Positions 23,075 to 35,282 of a stretch of 64,000 nucleotides of DNA are shown one piece after another. The notes beneath the pieces were generated by a model. The model saw only the letters and a list, made by a program, of their open reading frames with translations. It was not told the DNA's origin and ran no database searches. The position numbers and the translations under genes were made by a program. The stretch's first letter is position 1, and every line of letters begins with the position of its first letter. Source of the stretch: Dasypus novemcinctus (Eukaryota; Chordata; Mammalia; Cingulata; Dasypodidae); the NCBI RefSeq assembly GCF_030445035.2, contig NC_080678.1:63627087-63691086 (forward strand). The letters run 5' to 3'.

Positions 23075-23560
23075 GCATTGGTCAGTGTTCTCGACAGAAA
23101 CATTTTGTGTGTATGTATATATATATATATATATAATTTATTATATATAATTTTAACATATATATGATTTATTATAAGGACTGAGAATTGGCTCACATGA
23201 CCACAGCCATAGTGGCTGGTTAGTCTGAACTCTATAGGACAGGCCACATGTTGGAAAGTCCAATAAAGGTGATGCTGAATTCCTCAGTTGGTGTTCCCCA
23301 GGGAAGCTGGCTGGCTGGAAATTCTGGCAGGAGCCAATGCTGAAGATGAGGTAGAAATTCTTCTGACTTCTGATACCCTCAGTTATGACTGGATAAGAAG
23401 ACTTCCCACATTGCTGAGGGCAATCTCCTTTGTTGATTATAGATGCAAATCCACTCCATAAAATACCTTTGCAGTAACAAACAGACCATTGCTTGGCACT
23501 ACTACTAGACACCATAATGTAGACAAACTGACATGTGAAATTAGCCATCAGAGGACCCTG
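23075..23560 (+). repeat. Old mammalian interspersed repeat
   Basis: The layout follows a familiar old mammalian repeat: 'ggtcagtgttctcgacagaaac', a TA microsatellite, 'tttattataaggac', 'attggctcacatgacc', then 'gagggcaatctcctttg' and a close at 'aaattagccatcag'. I recognise the family by pattern but do not name it. It is not coding; the 178-codon minus-strand frame from 23,153 to 23,689 crosses it and is a chance frame. Confidence 0.55.
23115..23136. repeat. (TA)n microsatellite
   Basis: A short pure TA run within the old repeat. Confidence 0.9.
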
Positions 23561-24689
23561 ATTAAATTCTTTCCTGATCATATACAGCACAGCACTCTTA
23601 ATATTGTTAACTACAAAGGTCACAGCGTACGTCTCTGAACCCTCTCTCTCCTGATAGCAGACAACTGAACAGAAATCATTACAAAACACTACCTGCTCTC
23701 TGCAGTATGGAATTGAAAATCCCTTAAGTTCTGCACATCAGTTATATTATGAACCTCGAAGATCTAAGTTACTGAGGGTGTGAGATGAAATATTGTGTGA
23801 GAGATAGCTGTTTTCTCTTTGGTAATATCTGTCTGAAGACTGTCAAGCACAGAGTGAAACTGATAAGCCGCTGTAGGTCTCTCTCTAAATTCAACACTTG
23901 CTGTTTGATGTGTGATAATAACACTTGTAACAAGTGAAAATAAATTTTCAATAGAGTTCATCAGGGGGCCTAAAAGGTGTCCTGTGGTGCATTCAGTTTT
24001 GGGCAACAGCTGGCCTGGTATAAGGAATGATGGAAAGGATGGTTTACAGCAGGCTTTTTTAAAGTTCCAAAACTCAAAAGCCAGAGAATTTTATTTATCT
24101 CTGTAAATAGAAGGGAAGACTACAGATTATATGAACTATGCCTTTATTTTTGAGCGAGCATAATCAAGGAAGACAGGAGGCAGAGAACTGTAAAGTGTCA
24201 GAGTAATCACTAGTGAGCAACGCTTTGTTCTCTGTATTCCCTACCATTTTGCATCTTGACAAGAACATAAATGTTATCTCTAACTTGGAATTCCTCACTT
24301 TTGGTCTGTTTGTACTTGTTTTTTGTTTTTTGTTTGTATATTTTGTTTTTTTTCATATTGTTTTGTGTTTTCTTCAGTTGGAGAAGTAATATTTAATAAG
24401 ATTATGAAATGGGATGTTTGGTTTAAACAGAACATGAGATGAAAAATTTGATTTTACTTGAGTGAATATTTACAATATAAATTTTGAAAGTGTGCAGGCT
24501 TAAATTTTTAGGGAAACAAGATATGACATTCTATCAAGACATAAACTATAACATTAAAAGAGTAGCAGTTTGCTTCTAATCTTTTGAATAGTATTATAGG
24601 AATTTCCCCCCCTAGATTTCTGAGATGGGAACCCTGCTATGGTAAAGGTTTTAGGTACTAGTTTGGTACAGAGTCAATAGTGCGTAGCA
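23561..24689. other. Unannotated sequence, possible relic ORF
   Basis: No repeat family is recognised. A minus-strand frame at 24,006-23,764 reads as ordinary, non-low-complexity protein (80 codons), but I do not recognise it and cannot exclude chance. A T-rich stretch lies at 24,300-24,375. Confidence 0.35.
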
Positions 24690-24910
24690 AAGGCAAAAAT
24701 GTATTGAATATTTATTATATGTCAGGCACTCCACTAAGCAATTTAAGTGCATTCTTTCTTTTAATCTTCATAGCAATCTTGTATAGTAGATGCTTTATTA
24801 TCACTACATTACAGTTGAGAAAAACTATGACTGTTAAATAACATGTTGAAATTAATATGACATGAATAAAAATAGCTGTGCCCTTGGAATTGAAACTTTT
24901 AGCACTCCAC
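24690..24910 (-). repeat. MIR SINE fragment
   Basis: On the plus strand 'tattgaatatttattatatg', 'tcaggcactccactaagc', 'tttaatcttcatagcaatc', 'attacagttgagaaa' reads as the reverse complement of the MIR core and 3' region. Confidence 0.75.
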
Positions 24911-26548
24911 TGAACTATACTAAAAGATAATGTTAAAGAGGACACATCTAGTTGAAGATTCTGATTGACACTCTTCAGAGGGAAATTCCCTAAGAGAAAA
25001 TGGTATCTGTCATACAGTATTTCATCTCACAAACTTAGTAACTTTCACCTTCCATTTTTAAATGTTAAAACTGATAATCCAAAAGGATATATGTATCTAA
25101 CTGACCTGGACAGAGGGGTAGAACTCAAGTAATAGGCTACATGATGGAACCTGAGGTGTAAATTCAGAAAAATATTGTGGCCTTGCAAAAGGGTAGACAT
25201 ATAAAAAGCATTGGCTCATTCAGAAAATTGTGAGGCAATTTGCTTATTGTAGGTAGCATTGCAGATATAAGAATTACTACCAATTTTAAAATGTGTTTAT
25301 TTTATTCAGGAAAATAGAGGGGAAGTGTGGCTCAAAATGGGCTTATGAAACTGTAAGAAGAGAAAAGGGGGATGTCTTTAAAAATATTAATGGTATATTT
25401 ACAATGATTATGATGTTTTATTGGCTTTTTTGTCCTCCGGCTTCTCAAGGTGATTTGCTCTTTGCAATAGTCATTAGCTAAATAAAATAAATCACACCTA
25501 AGTTTGTTTATATCCATCGTATCTTGTTCCTTACAAGTTATTTTCTTATCAACCCACTCCAAGTAGGGTTTTATCCTCCCTCACCACTGGATCTTCTCTT
25601 ATGCAGGTACACAAAGATTTAATATGCTGAATCAAGTGATCAGTTCTTGTCTTCATGTTGTTTTTTTCTCATATTCTCATTTGACACAGTTTATTATTCC
25701 ACCATTACAATGAAAGAAAAAAATTATCTGACTTGCAAAAAGCCACTTCGTTTTCTGAACTCTTACTGGTTATTCCCTCTTTATCCTCTGTTTCTCCAAT
25801 GATGGAGTTCTCAAGTGATTGGCATTTGGCTATATTTAAATACAATTCCTGAATTGATGAATTCTCTGTTTATATTTCCATCCCTGACCTCTCCTCCAAG
25901 CTTCCAGATTTATAGGCTAACCATGTCATATGCTTCTCTAAATGTATTGTTAAAAGGCACCTCAAACTTAACATGTCCCTTGACTTTTATCAACTATTCC
26001 CTATATCAGTAAATGGCCCAGCCACTTTCTATTGCTCAGAACAGTCACCTAAGAGCGTTCTTTCAAACATATCTTGAGACTAACCACTTCTCATTGTCTC
26101 TTGTTTGTGATGCCATTATCTTTTGCCTGGATTATGCAATGGATGCAATGATAATGGACAATTCTTATGTAATATCTTATATTGGACCAACCTCTTATTT
26201 TATTCAGTGTTTATAGTAATCCATTCTTGCAAGCTTTGAGCAGCTTCATTCAGATTCAATTTGGCAGTACTTCATGATATGCACACTTCCATGTATCTTT
26301 CATTTATTGATAACACACTCCTTCTTGCTTCTTTGCTACAGGTGGTATAGTCTTGCAACAATACTTAGCTCTCTCATAAGCCTAGTGCAACTTGCAAATG
26401 TGGGATAATTATTATCTGTCTAGCTTTGTCCAATGGCAGATAGGATCAAGTGGATAAGGATTCTTCCTTTCTATCACCCAAGAAGACAAACATGCATGTC
26501 CCAAAACTTCTTTGAAGTTTCTTCAGGATGGAACATTAATTGCCCATA
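24911..26548. other. Unannotated sequence
   Basis: No gene or named repeat is recognised in this 1.6-kb stretch. The open frames here are short and AT-biased. Confidence 0.45.
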
Positions 26549-27023
26549 TGTCAGGAATTGAATAATGTCCCTACATAAGAGATATCCAAGTCTTAAAACA
26601 CATTCCTGTGAGTATGATCCATTTGTGTATAAGACCTTTGAAGATGCTATTATTAGTTAAGATGTGGACTCATTTGTGAATAGGATTTTTGAAGATACTG
26701 GTTAGATGAGGTCAAATTGAATCAGGGTGAGCCTTAATCCACATGACTGAAGTCCTTATAAGCATAGGAAATGCAGACTTCTTCAGCACTGTAAAAGCCA
26801 GAAGCCATAAATCAACAGGAATCAGAGGAGCAGACAAAAAAGAGAGAGAGATTGGCATGTGATAGATGATTTTCAGAACAGTATAGATTCCTGAAGAAAG
26901 CCAGCCCTGCCAGTACCTTGATGTTAGATTTATAACCTCCAAAATTGTGAGATAATAATTCCTTTTGTTAAGCCAACCAATTGTGTGACAAATATGTCAC
27001 AGCAGCCTGGGAAAACTAAGACA
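26549..27023 (+). mobile_element. Solo MaLR-type LTR
   Basis: About 475 bp running from TGTCAGGAATTGAATAATG to a terminal ...CTAAGACA. The ERVL-MaLR pattern is clear on the plus strand. It has the 'attgaataatgtccct' start and an internal 'gacctttgaagatgctatt' block. The middle has 'ccttataagcat', and near the end 'ctccaaaattgtgagataat', 'gttaagccaacca' and 'gcagcctgggaaaactaa'. No internal viral sequence or second LTR is nearby, so it is a solo LTR. The target duplication is not evident. Confidence 0.8.
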
Positions 27024-27199
27024 TCAGAGCAATGCTCTGTAATTCTCCTTTCAACAGATTTTTCTCCTACTCCCCATCATTTTCAATCCTTTTGTTCCTC
27101 ACCTGATGCGCAAGATTGTATTCCCAAAGAAATTATTAACACATACACCCTTATCTCAGGTTCTAATTTAGGGGAAACATAAACTAAACCACATCTTAA

Positions 27200-27830
27200 C
27201 TAATCTTCTATTTTCTTTTCCTGGTCTTCCTATTACTAAATCTATAATTCCCACAGTAGCTGAAGAGATCATTTTATAGTGTTAATCTGGCTTTAACCTT
27301 TTCCTGTCCAAAACTCTTCAAATTCTTCTATTACACTAAGAAATAAACCTATGTTCTATCTTGGCCTATGATATCTTGTCATATCTAGCTCCTGCCTACC
27401 TGTCATTACTGCCTAAATCCCTCAAACTTGTTCCCACCTTAAGAGAAACATTTGTTTTTATACTGGTCCATAAACATGAAATTTTCTTCCTAACTCAGAG
27501 ACTTGCATTACTCTCACCACTGCCTGCTTTCTCTCCCCTTTTCATTCTGTGTTCTGTTTAAATATTATTTCTCTAAGAGGTGTTCCCTCATTAAAATGTC
27601 TATAACTTCCCTTCTACATTGATATCTATCCCTTTATTCTGTTTTAATGCCTTCAGAGCACTAATTACCGAGAGTAAACATTGATTATTTTATTTGCTTA
27701 TTGATTATCTCCCTGTCTAAAGTATAAGCTCCATAATGGTACAGTATTAGTCTAAATGTAGTCTAATTGTAGACCAATTCCTGGCACATGCTAGGCACTC
27801 AACACTAAATGTGAAACTAATGGCTCTATG
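27200..27830 (+). repeat. L2 LINE 3' end fragment
   Basis: The order 'ctaagaggtgttccctcatt', then 'tattgattatctccctgtct', 'aaagtataagctccataatg' and 'cctggcacatgctaggcact' follows the 3' end of mammalian L2 elements on the plus strand. It is strongly diverged. It has no coding capacity. Confidence 0.65.
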
Positions 27831-29480
27831 ACAACTATATGTCTGTAGTACTTGAGATCATTGCTCCATTTTTAAAGTGTTCATTACATATTTACAATGT
27901 TCTCCCCAAAATAACATGAAAATAAATGGTAAGAGTGCTTTTGATAAAATATGCAATGAAGCCCTAAATTGTTTAACATAGTAAAAGGTTTACATGTATA
28001 TTTTAAACATTAAGTCCTTAAGACAAAGATGGAATGGATTTCATTTAAAAAGCACTTTTGAGTACACTTCCTGATTAATACATTGCTAGGAGATAGGGTT
28101 ATAAATGCAAATAATGTAAAAATCTGTACTTACCCAACTTAAAAAAGAGCAAAGTAGACAGAAAAGCATATAATTCAATAAAACTACTGTAGTAACTGCT
28201 TTACAAGTAATTTGGATAGAGACAACAGGATCCCAGTAGAGAGGTGATATACTCAAATTAAACAGGGTCAAAAGGATGGAGTTGGTAGTGGGATGAGGTA
28301 AGTGAAGTGCCTGCCTTAGGTATAAAATTAAAGGGGGCACTAAAAACAGAAAAATCAAGAAATATAATACTTAATGCTACATTAAAAATTAAAATTAATG
28401 GAAATAATCCATGATCAACAGAGTATCAAACATGTAAATAAGTACAGTCTGTTGTGTGTTTTGCAACAGGAAAATTCATTTCCACTCAGATTACAGTTTC
28501 TCTGGGCATGGTAGCTTTGCGGCCCTTGCACAGTAGGTTTGTGGGCATTAATGATGATATATAGACATATTGGGCTCACCAATTTACATATAGTAATGCT
28601 TTTTTGTTTGTTGGTTTTATTTTTATTGTAGAGCTTGTATTAACCATTTTCAGTGTCTTGAAAATATGGGGGCATATTTTGATAAATATATCAGGGTAAA
28701 TATTTTTCCTTTTACCTTGAGTTTCACTATGGATTTGCATGGCAATGCAGGAGGGATTATAGAAAAGGTAAATTGTAAATGAGGCATTGACAGAAGAATA
28801 TTTCAGGCTAAGCAGCATGGAAGTGTTACAAAGGCATACAGATGTCCAAGAAGTGATTATTAGTTGTGAACACAAGGTTCATTGGAAATGAAGCTGGAAA
28901 TATACATTTCTTTCAGTGTACAAAATGCTAATGTATCATTTGAGTTGTTTCAATGTCATCTTATAGGCAAAAGGGACATTTGAGGGTTCTAAGCAAGGAG
29001 GAATGTAGTTCAATTTATGTTTTAGAAAGATAGGTATGGTGACCCAAATATTGAGGCAAAGGAATGAAACAGATACAGATAGACCAAGTAACAGAAAACC
29101 ACAGTAGGGTAAAAGAAAGTTTTAGAGACCATCAATGTATAGATAATAGTTGAAGACATATGAATGGAAGTAATTACGAGAGGGACATGTACGGTAATAA
29201 AGATGAAAACTGGGGTGGTAACTTTTAGAATATCACATTTAAAGCTCAGTAAAAAAGGTATAAATAAATAAGAATAATGTCAACAAGGACTGCCACTTTT
29301 GGAAATATCCAACAATGCTATTTATGTTATGTGATCTGTGTTTAGAAGTTACCTGATTACCTTACAACCTGGAGAATCTCTTTGAACTTCCACTTTGGAA
29401 AATTTTCTCTATTCTTCTTGCTGACTATTTCTAAAATCTCTGGACATTACATATAGGTGGCAAGCATAAGAAGACTCTAA
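27831..29480. other. Unannotated sequence
   Basis: No gene is recognised. The stretch around 28,290-28,350 ('gaagtgcctgccttaggta', 'aaagggggcac') hints at an old repeat but is too short to place. Confidence 0.4.
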
Positions 29481-29499
29481 AAGCTGACAGAAGGTAGAC

Positions 29500-32360
29500 C
29501 AGCTAGTGAATGTTGTAATCTGGGAAGTACATGGTGTTGAGTTCCCTGGATTTTCTTTTTGCCTCATATATTCCAGATTTGGAGTTGAAGAAATCAGAAA
29601 CATACAAATGTCAATGGGCGCAGAAAAAATGTCCCAACAAAATCCTGCTCTCTGTAAAAAGGACTACGGGTATCCTAGCAAGGCAGAAAACTTTTGGATA
29701 GTAACTACTCTACTACAGCCAAATATTACAGACAAGACCATGGCTTTACCACCAGTCTTTTCAACAAAGGCTGTGTGTATAGCATTGACTTCTATACTCA
29801 CAAAGCTGTAATAAGTCACTCCAATATCCTAAACAAGATAGTGCCAGAGAAGGCCAAGTAGAAAGACAGTACTTTCATTCTCACTGGACAGTAATGAGAC
29901 CACTTAGCTCCTCCCTCCTTTGTGTCAGTGGAAACAAGATAGAGAGCTTTGACTTCTTCCCCTACAAGGCAATAATTTGTGGTTCCTCCTTTTCTCTGCT
30001 GGTGGTGATGTCAGAGGATGCCAAGTGGAGAGTCAGGACTTTTATCATTACCCAGTGGAAATGAGACCAGTTTACCCATACTATCTTGTTGAAGAAGATC
30101 ATATGTGTACCCAGAACACCCATTGCTGCCCAGCAGTAACTAGGAGCCCCTGATTCAGGTGTCAGAGGAAGCCAAGAGGGGAAACTTTACTTCTCCTTCT
30201 GCTGGTAGTATCAAGATGCCAGAAAAGTGTCAGATAAAGTCAACAAAATCCAGATTTAAATAGGTTCTGGATCCTCATAAAATAATATGAAAACGTTAAA
30301 GTTTCCATTAAAAAAACTCATCACAGAAAGAACCAGAAATATCTCAAATAAACAAAATATTTGAATCAACAAATGCCAATATTGAGACGACAGAGATGCT
30401 GGGGTTATCTTACAAAGATTTGAAATCAGCCATCATAAAAATCAAAAGAATAAGAATGAGAATTTAATTACAAACATACTTGAAGCAAATAAAAAAATAG
30501 AAAATCTCAGTAGTGAAAGAGGAAGTCTAGCAGATAAATGGGAGATAAAAAATAACCAAATGGAAATTTTAGAAATGAAAAACCAATAACCAAAGAAAAC
30601 TGTGTTATAGGTGGACTCAACATCATAATGAAGGAGAGGAAAAAATTATTGAACTGTAAAACAGAACAATAGAAATTATCCAATCTGAAAAGGAAAGATA
30701 AAATATTATGAAATAAAATGAAGAGAGCTGCAGGGATGTATGGAATGGAATGAAGGAAGGGAGGAAGGAGAAAGGAAAGAAAGGAAAAACAAAGAGAGGG
30801 AAAGAAAGAAGAAAGAAGAGAAAGAAAGGGAAAAAAGAAAAAAAATATGCATATGGCATACATATTATACACAAATATATAATGTTCATGGCACTGGAGA
30901 GACAAGGACAGAAAGGAGAAAGAGAGGACTGAAAAAGTGCTAGAAGAAATAATGTCTTATAACTATCCAAATTTGGCAAGAGACATAAAACAAGAAAATG
31001 AGATAATTCAAATTAGGATATACCCAAAGAAATCTATACCAAGATGTATCATAATTATAATTTTTAAAATCAAAAGGCAAAGTAAAAATATTTAAAGGAG
31101 TAAGTAAAAGTGACACCATACTTATAAGGGAAAAACAATGAGGAACAGCAGATTTATGATCTGAAACCACTGAGCCTAGCCAAAAGGAAGTAACACAATA
31201 ATTTTCAAATGTTGAAGGAAAGGAATTGCCAAACAGAACTTTATATATAATGAATACATCTTTCAACATTTAAAGAAGAATCAAGACTCTCACATGAAGG
31301 AAAACTAATATAATTTATTGCTAGCCATCCTGCCCTAAAAGAATGGTAAGTATATATTCTAATCAGGAGGGAAATGATTAAAAATTAAAGAAGGAAACTT
31401 GAAACATCAAGAAAGAAGAAAAGAGATGGAAAGCAGAAGTATAGGTAAATAAAATATGCTTTACTGTTTCTTGAATTTTCTAATTATGTTTAATGGCTTT
31501 AGCAAAAATAATAAAAAATTCTCAAGTGATTTGAAATACAAGTAGAGAGAATTTTTTAAAGCATTTATATTATTCTATAGGGAAGGGTAAAGAGAAATAA
31601 GGAAATGCACTTTCTGCAGGTTACTTGAAGTGGTAAAATGATGGCATCAATAAATTGCCATAAGCTATAGACATATGATGTGATACTTAGAGCAATCACT
31701 GAAAATGTTATAAATAGATACAATAAAAATCACTACAGATAAATTAAAGTAGAATTCTAAAAAACATTCAATAACTAACAGCAATAGCAGAGAAAAAAGA
31801 AAGAGAAATGAGTAATAGAACAAATAAAACAAAAACATAAAATAATACCTTAAGCATATGAATAATTACATTAATTATAAACAGTGTAAGTTCATCAACT
31901 AAGGAGATGGAGTGGATTAAAAGAATCACCGAATATATGCCGTCTCTAAGACTCTCACTTCAAATATAACAATATGAATAGGCTGGGAAAAAAAGGAAAT
32001 AAATATGCACTTACTTAAAGAACATTGTGAAGATCAAAATAAATCCATTATGAATAGAATGAAGTAAATAATGAAAATAAGGAAATTGAAAACAGGAAAA
32101 CAATAGATTGGAACAATATAATATAGACCTAATTCTGAAAATTTCAATAAAATTGCCAAACCTTTTGTAAGACTGATTAAAAAATAGAGAAACCAAAATT
32201 TATCAATATTAGGAATGAAATAAGTTATATCACCACAAAAACTTAAAACCTCGAAAAGATAAACAGGAACCCTATGAATGACCCTAAAGAAATAAATTTG
32301 ACAAATTAGGTGAACTGGATTAATTCTTCAGACATCACATTCTACCAAAATTCAACCAAG
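29500..32360 (+). mobile_element. Old L1 or half-L1 relic
   Basis: The A-rich plus strand carries decayed L1 coding. Translated pieces resemble L1 phrases at about 32,130-32,360, in broken frames: 'FINIRNEISY', then 'KEINLTN*VNWINSSD' and 'ILPKFNQDK'-like. The front part (29,800-30,600), with repeated 'gtcagaggaagccaag' and long A-rich stretches, fits a 5' UTR plus ORF1 of an old L1 or HAL1-type element. No open frame survives. The subfamily is uncertain. Confidence 0.6.
30753..30846 (+). repeat. Purine-rich (GGAA/GAAA)n tract
   Basis: Nearly uninterrupted A and G on the plus strand. It produces overlapping charged open frames on the plus strand and Phe/Ser-rich frames on the minus strand; none is a gene. 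Confidence 0.9.
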
Positions 32361-32616
32361 ATAAAATAGCTTCCATATGAGATATACTGCTGTTTTGAAA
32401 TTTCTTCATTAACAATACTTCCCATATTTTCTATAATAGATATATATCTAGTTTATAACAATAAGCAGCTTGAAATTGAAACCTATTTTAAAGCAAAGAT
32501 TCAGTCTTCTTATATTATCTATGTATCTTTATTTTTGTGCGACAGAATTCCTAATTAAAGTAACAAAAAATGTCAAATTATTTTTTGTTGTTTTATTTTT
32601 ATCTATCTTTTCTCTC

Positions 32617-32692
32617 TGATTCCTTCCTTCCTTCCTTTCTTCCTTCCTTCCCTCCCTCCTGCCCTCCATCCATCCATCCATCCATCCATCTA
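32617..32692 (+). repeat. (TTCC)n then (CATC)n microsatellite
   Basis: TTCC repeats at about 32,621-32,660 run into a pure CATC run at about 32,664-32,691. Confidence 0.95.
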
Positions 32693-32864
32693 ACCTCCAT
32701 CCAATATTTGTTTTCTTATTTTACTGGATTGACCGAGCAGTTTGATTTGTAGTATAGTAGAGAGAGAGGAAATATTACTATGGGCCTACTTTTGTTTGCA
32801 TGGAACCTCCTGAAGTGAGCAAATAATTTAATGTGGTGTTTTCTCAGTTTTAAAACTATGCAAA

Positions 32865-33060
32865 AATCTCATTATCTGGAGCCAGACAGAATCTTAATCC
32901 TAGATTCTGCCATTGACTGACTGTGTGATCTGTGTTACCTAAAAGCTTTGAATTTAGTTTCCTCATTAAAAAAAAAAAGTGAATAATAAAGTTCCTAACT
33001 TCATTAGCATTAATATACACAAATGGATTCAGGCATTCAAAGAAAAGATTTGATGGACAT
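32865..33060 (+). repeat. MIR SINE fragment
   Basis: 'tctggagccagacagaatct', 'ttctgccattgactgactgt', 'gtgatct', 'tttcctcatt' and 'gtgaataataaagttcct' follow the MIR consensus on the plus strand. Confidence 0.75.
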
Positions 33061-34851
33061 TAGATCAGTTAACTCAAAGAGATGCTTGAATTCTCAGTGG
33101 TGAAACAAATTCAGCATTATTTGCTTGACCATTGGAGAACCAGCCTAGTTTGCAGATACGCACATGCCCCAGTGACTGCCTCCTAAATATTTTCTGCCAA
33201 GTTAGCAGCATGCAGAATGCCTTCTTTATAATGTACACATTATCTATATGTATCAGCTCAAACAATCAGATGTAAACTAGGAGGGAGGCACTTTGCAGGT
33301 ATATCTGTTCTCCTTGTCCCTCAAACAACAGAGTACCTCAGAAGGTGAAATGGAGTCCATCAGTTTATCTAAGTTTTGGAATGAGCCCCAACCACTCTTC
33401 ACATTTTGAAATTGCATATACTACACTTGTGATGCCCACCAGCTGTGGCTTACTCCCGAATGCCATCGGGTATCCACTGCATGCATATTTACACACTCAA
33501 ATTCAAAAAAATATATTCACTTATTACATTACTTGAGTGCATAATTTGCCATCCAATTATGTTAGTTCTCAATATTTTCTTCTCTAGTTGTATAAAAGTT
33601 AAAAATATACAAATTCATCTTGGCCTGTCAGGTTGTAATTTTACATTTGTGATATATATATTTCCTGAAGTCATAAGAGGACCTTCCTAAATGTGATTGT
33701 AAAACACATTGGAGTTATAAATTTTCCTTTTAACATTTGACAAATTACCTCCCTTGTTTAAGTGGAGGAAAAACACATGGATTTAGTACTAATTCTCTCA
33801 GAATTGTCAGGACTTCAGGGTTGATATTAGTAGTAACTAGACTTTGAAAAAAATCAAACACCATGAGAATTTTGATGTTCTGAAAGTCTCACTAATTGAA
33901 TAAGCTACTAATCTATGCTCAGTGGTAAATAAGACAGTTATTCTATAGAGTGAAACTTTTTGTTTACTCTGTTAGTCAAGGTAATTTACAAATATTATGT
34001 CTAAGGGACAATAGCATTTCTCTGGTATTCATCTCTGTATATACAATACTACAAAACACATTTATATTTACATTATCTCCTCCTGGAGAAAGGTATATAG
34101 CTAAATGAGAGTACTGTAGAGGAAGTGTTGCATTGTATAATCTGATTTGAAAAAATGTAAATATTTTATACATATGTTTATATATAAATACATCTAAGTT
34201 AAATATATATTATACATATGCATACAGACAATGCACTCTCACTGCTTTTTAACCTCACATCCAATGATACAACAAATACAAAACCAGTTTTAAATTTACC
34301 CTTTGAACTCTTTATGCCTATATGCACTGGCTCATAAGTCTGATAAGGAAGAAAATTTACAAATATGAATCACAAACACTAGGTGTCAAGGATTATACAT
34401 TACTTTTATAGTTAGGTGAAATTACCTGTAAGTTTTATTTATATTTATATTCTTTATGAAAACAGGGCTTAGAAGAAGTTTTACAGTGTTTATAGTTCTG
34501 TGATTTAGAAAAAAATTACCAGAAGTTCATGCCTGGAAAAAAATTTTAAATATGTGGAACTTTACTACCCCTACCTGCATTTCTCCCATTCAGCAAGAAA
34601 ATCTCCGCTGTCCCTTTTGTGTATAGTACTAGCTAGAGCAACCACCCCTGCACTGGTTAATGTTTAGGCTTAGAAAGGAAAGAGAAAGTTATCATGAAAG
34701 AGTCTTTGCAAACAGGAGTACTTGAGGAGTCAGAGGGAAAAAGAAATCCTGAAAGAGGAATGTAATACATTCCACCACAGGCAAAAAATGTATCTGGGAG
34801 TATAGCAACTTTACCGCATACAGTGTCATTCAACCAAACAAGGGTAGAAAC
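33061..34851. other. Unannotated sequence
   Basis: No gene or named repeat is recognised in 1.8 kb. It is AT-rich, with TA-rich patches near 34,180-34,220. Confidence 0.45.
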
Positions 34852-34862
34852 AAGAACAAGTG
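34852..34862. repeat. SINE target-site duplication, left
   Basis: aagaacaagtg, repeated exactly at 35,272-35,282. Confidence 0.85.
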
Positions 34863-35271
34863 TAGGGAAGTGGATGTGGCTCAAGCAATTGGCTCCCATC
34901 TACCATATAGGAGGTCCAAGGTTCAATACCTCAGAAGGTCCAGAGTACCAGCCCCTGCTGAGTGCCACCCCGCACAGGAGTACCACTCTGCACAGGAATG
35001 CCAGCCAACACAGAGAGCTGATACAGCAAGATTATGCAACAAAAAGATACATAGAGGACAGACAATAAGAGACTTAGCAGACCAGGGAGCTGAGGTGGTA
35101 CAAGAGAATGATTGCTTCTCTTCCACTCCAGAAGGTCCCAGGGTTGGTTCCCAGAGATACCTAATGAGAATACAAGCAGGCACAGAAGAACACACAGTAA
35201 ATGGATGCAGAGAGCAGATAATGGAGGAGGGGGGAGAAATAAATAAATAAATCTTTAAAAAATTTTAAAAA
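34863..35271 (+). mobile_element. Dimeric DAS-type SINE with intact ends
   Basis: About 409 bp bounded by an 11-bp target-site duplication. The first tRNA-like unit starts gggaagtggatgtggctcaa, has a B-box-like ggttcaatacc, and contains short repeats of 'caggagtacca' and 'cacaggaatgcca'. The second unit begins near 35,075 (agcagaccagggagctgagg) and has its own B-box-like gggttggttccca. The tail runs 'ggaggaggggggagaaataa', then aaataaa repeats and 'atctttaaaaaattttaaaa'. Two tRNA-like halves in one bounded insertion show it moved as a dimer. It is non-autonomous and would use L1 machinery. Confidence 0.88.
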
Positions 35272-35282
35272 AAGAACAAGTG
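35272..35282. repeat. SINE target-site duplication, right
   Basis: Exact match to 34,852-34,862, directly after the A-rich tail. Confidence 0.85.

Noticed and set aside
23153-23689. Minus-strand open frame of 178 codons
   Set aside because: It crosses an old interspersed repeat and has no recognisable domain.
30507-30979. Minus-strand frames of 118-132 codons rich in Phe, Ser and Leu
   Set aside because: They are the complement of a purine-rich simple tract inside an old L1.
34863-35271. Functional tRNA genes
   Set aside because: The tRNA-like parts are SINE heads; they lack full cloverleaf pairing and sit within a bounded insertion.
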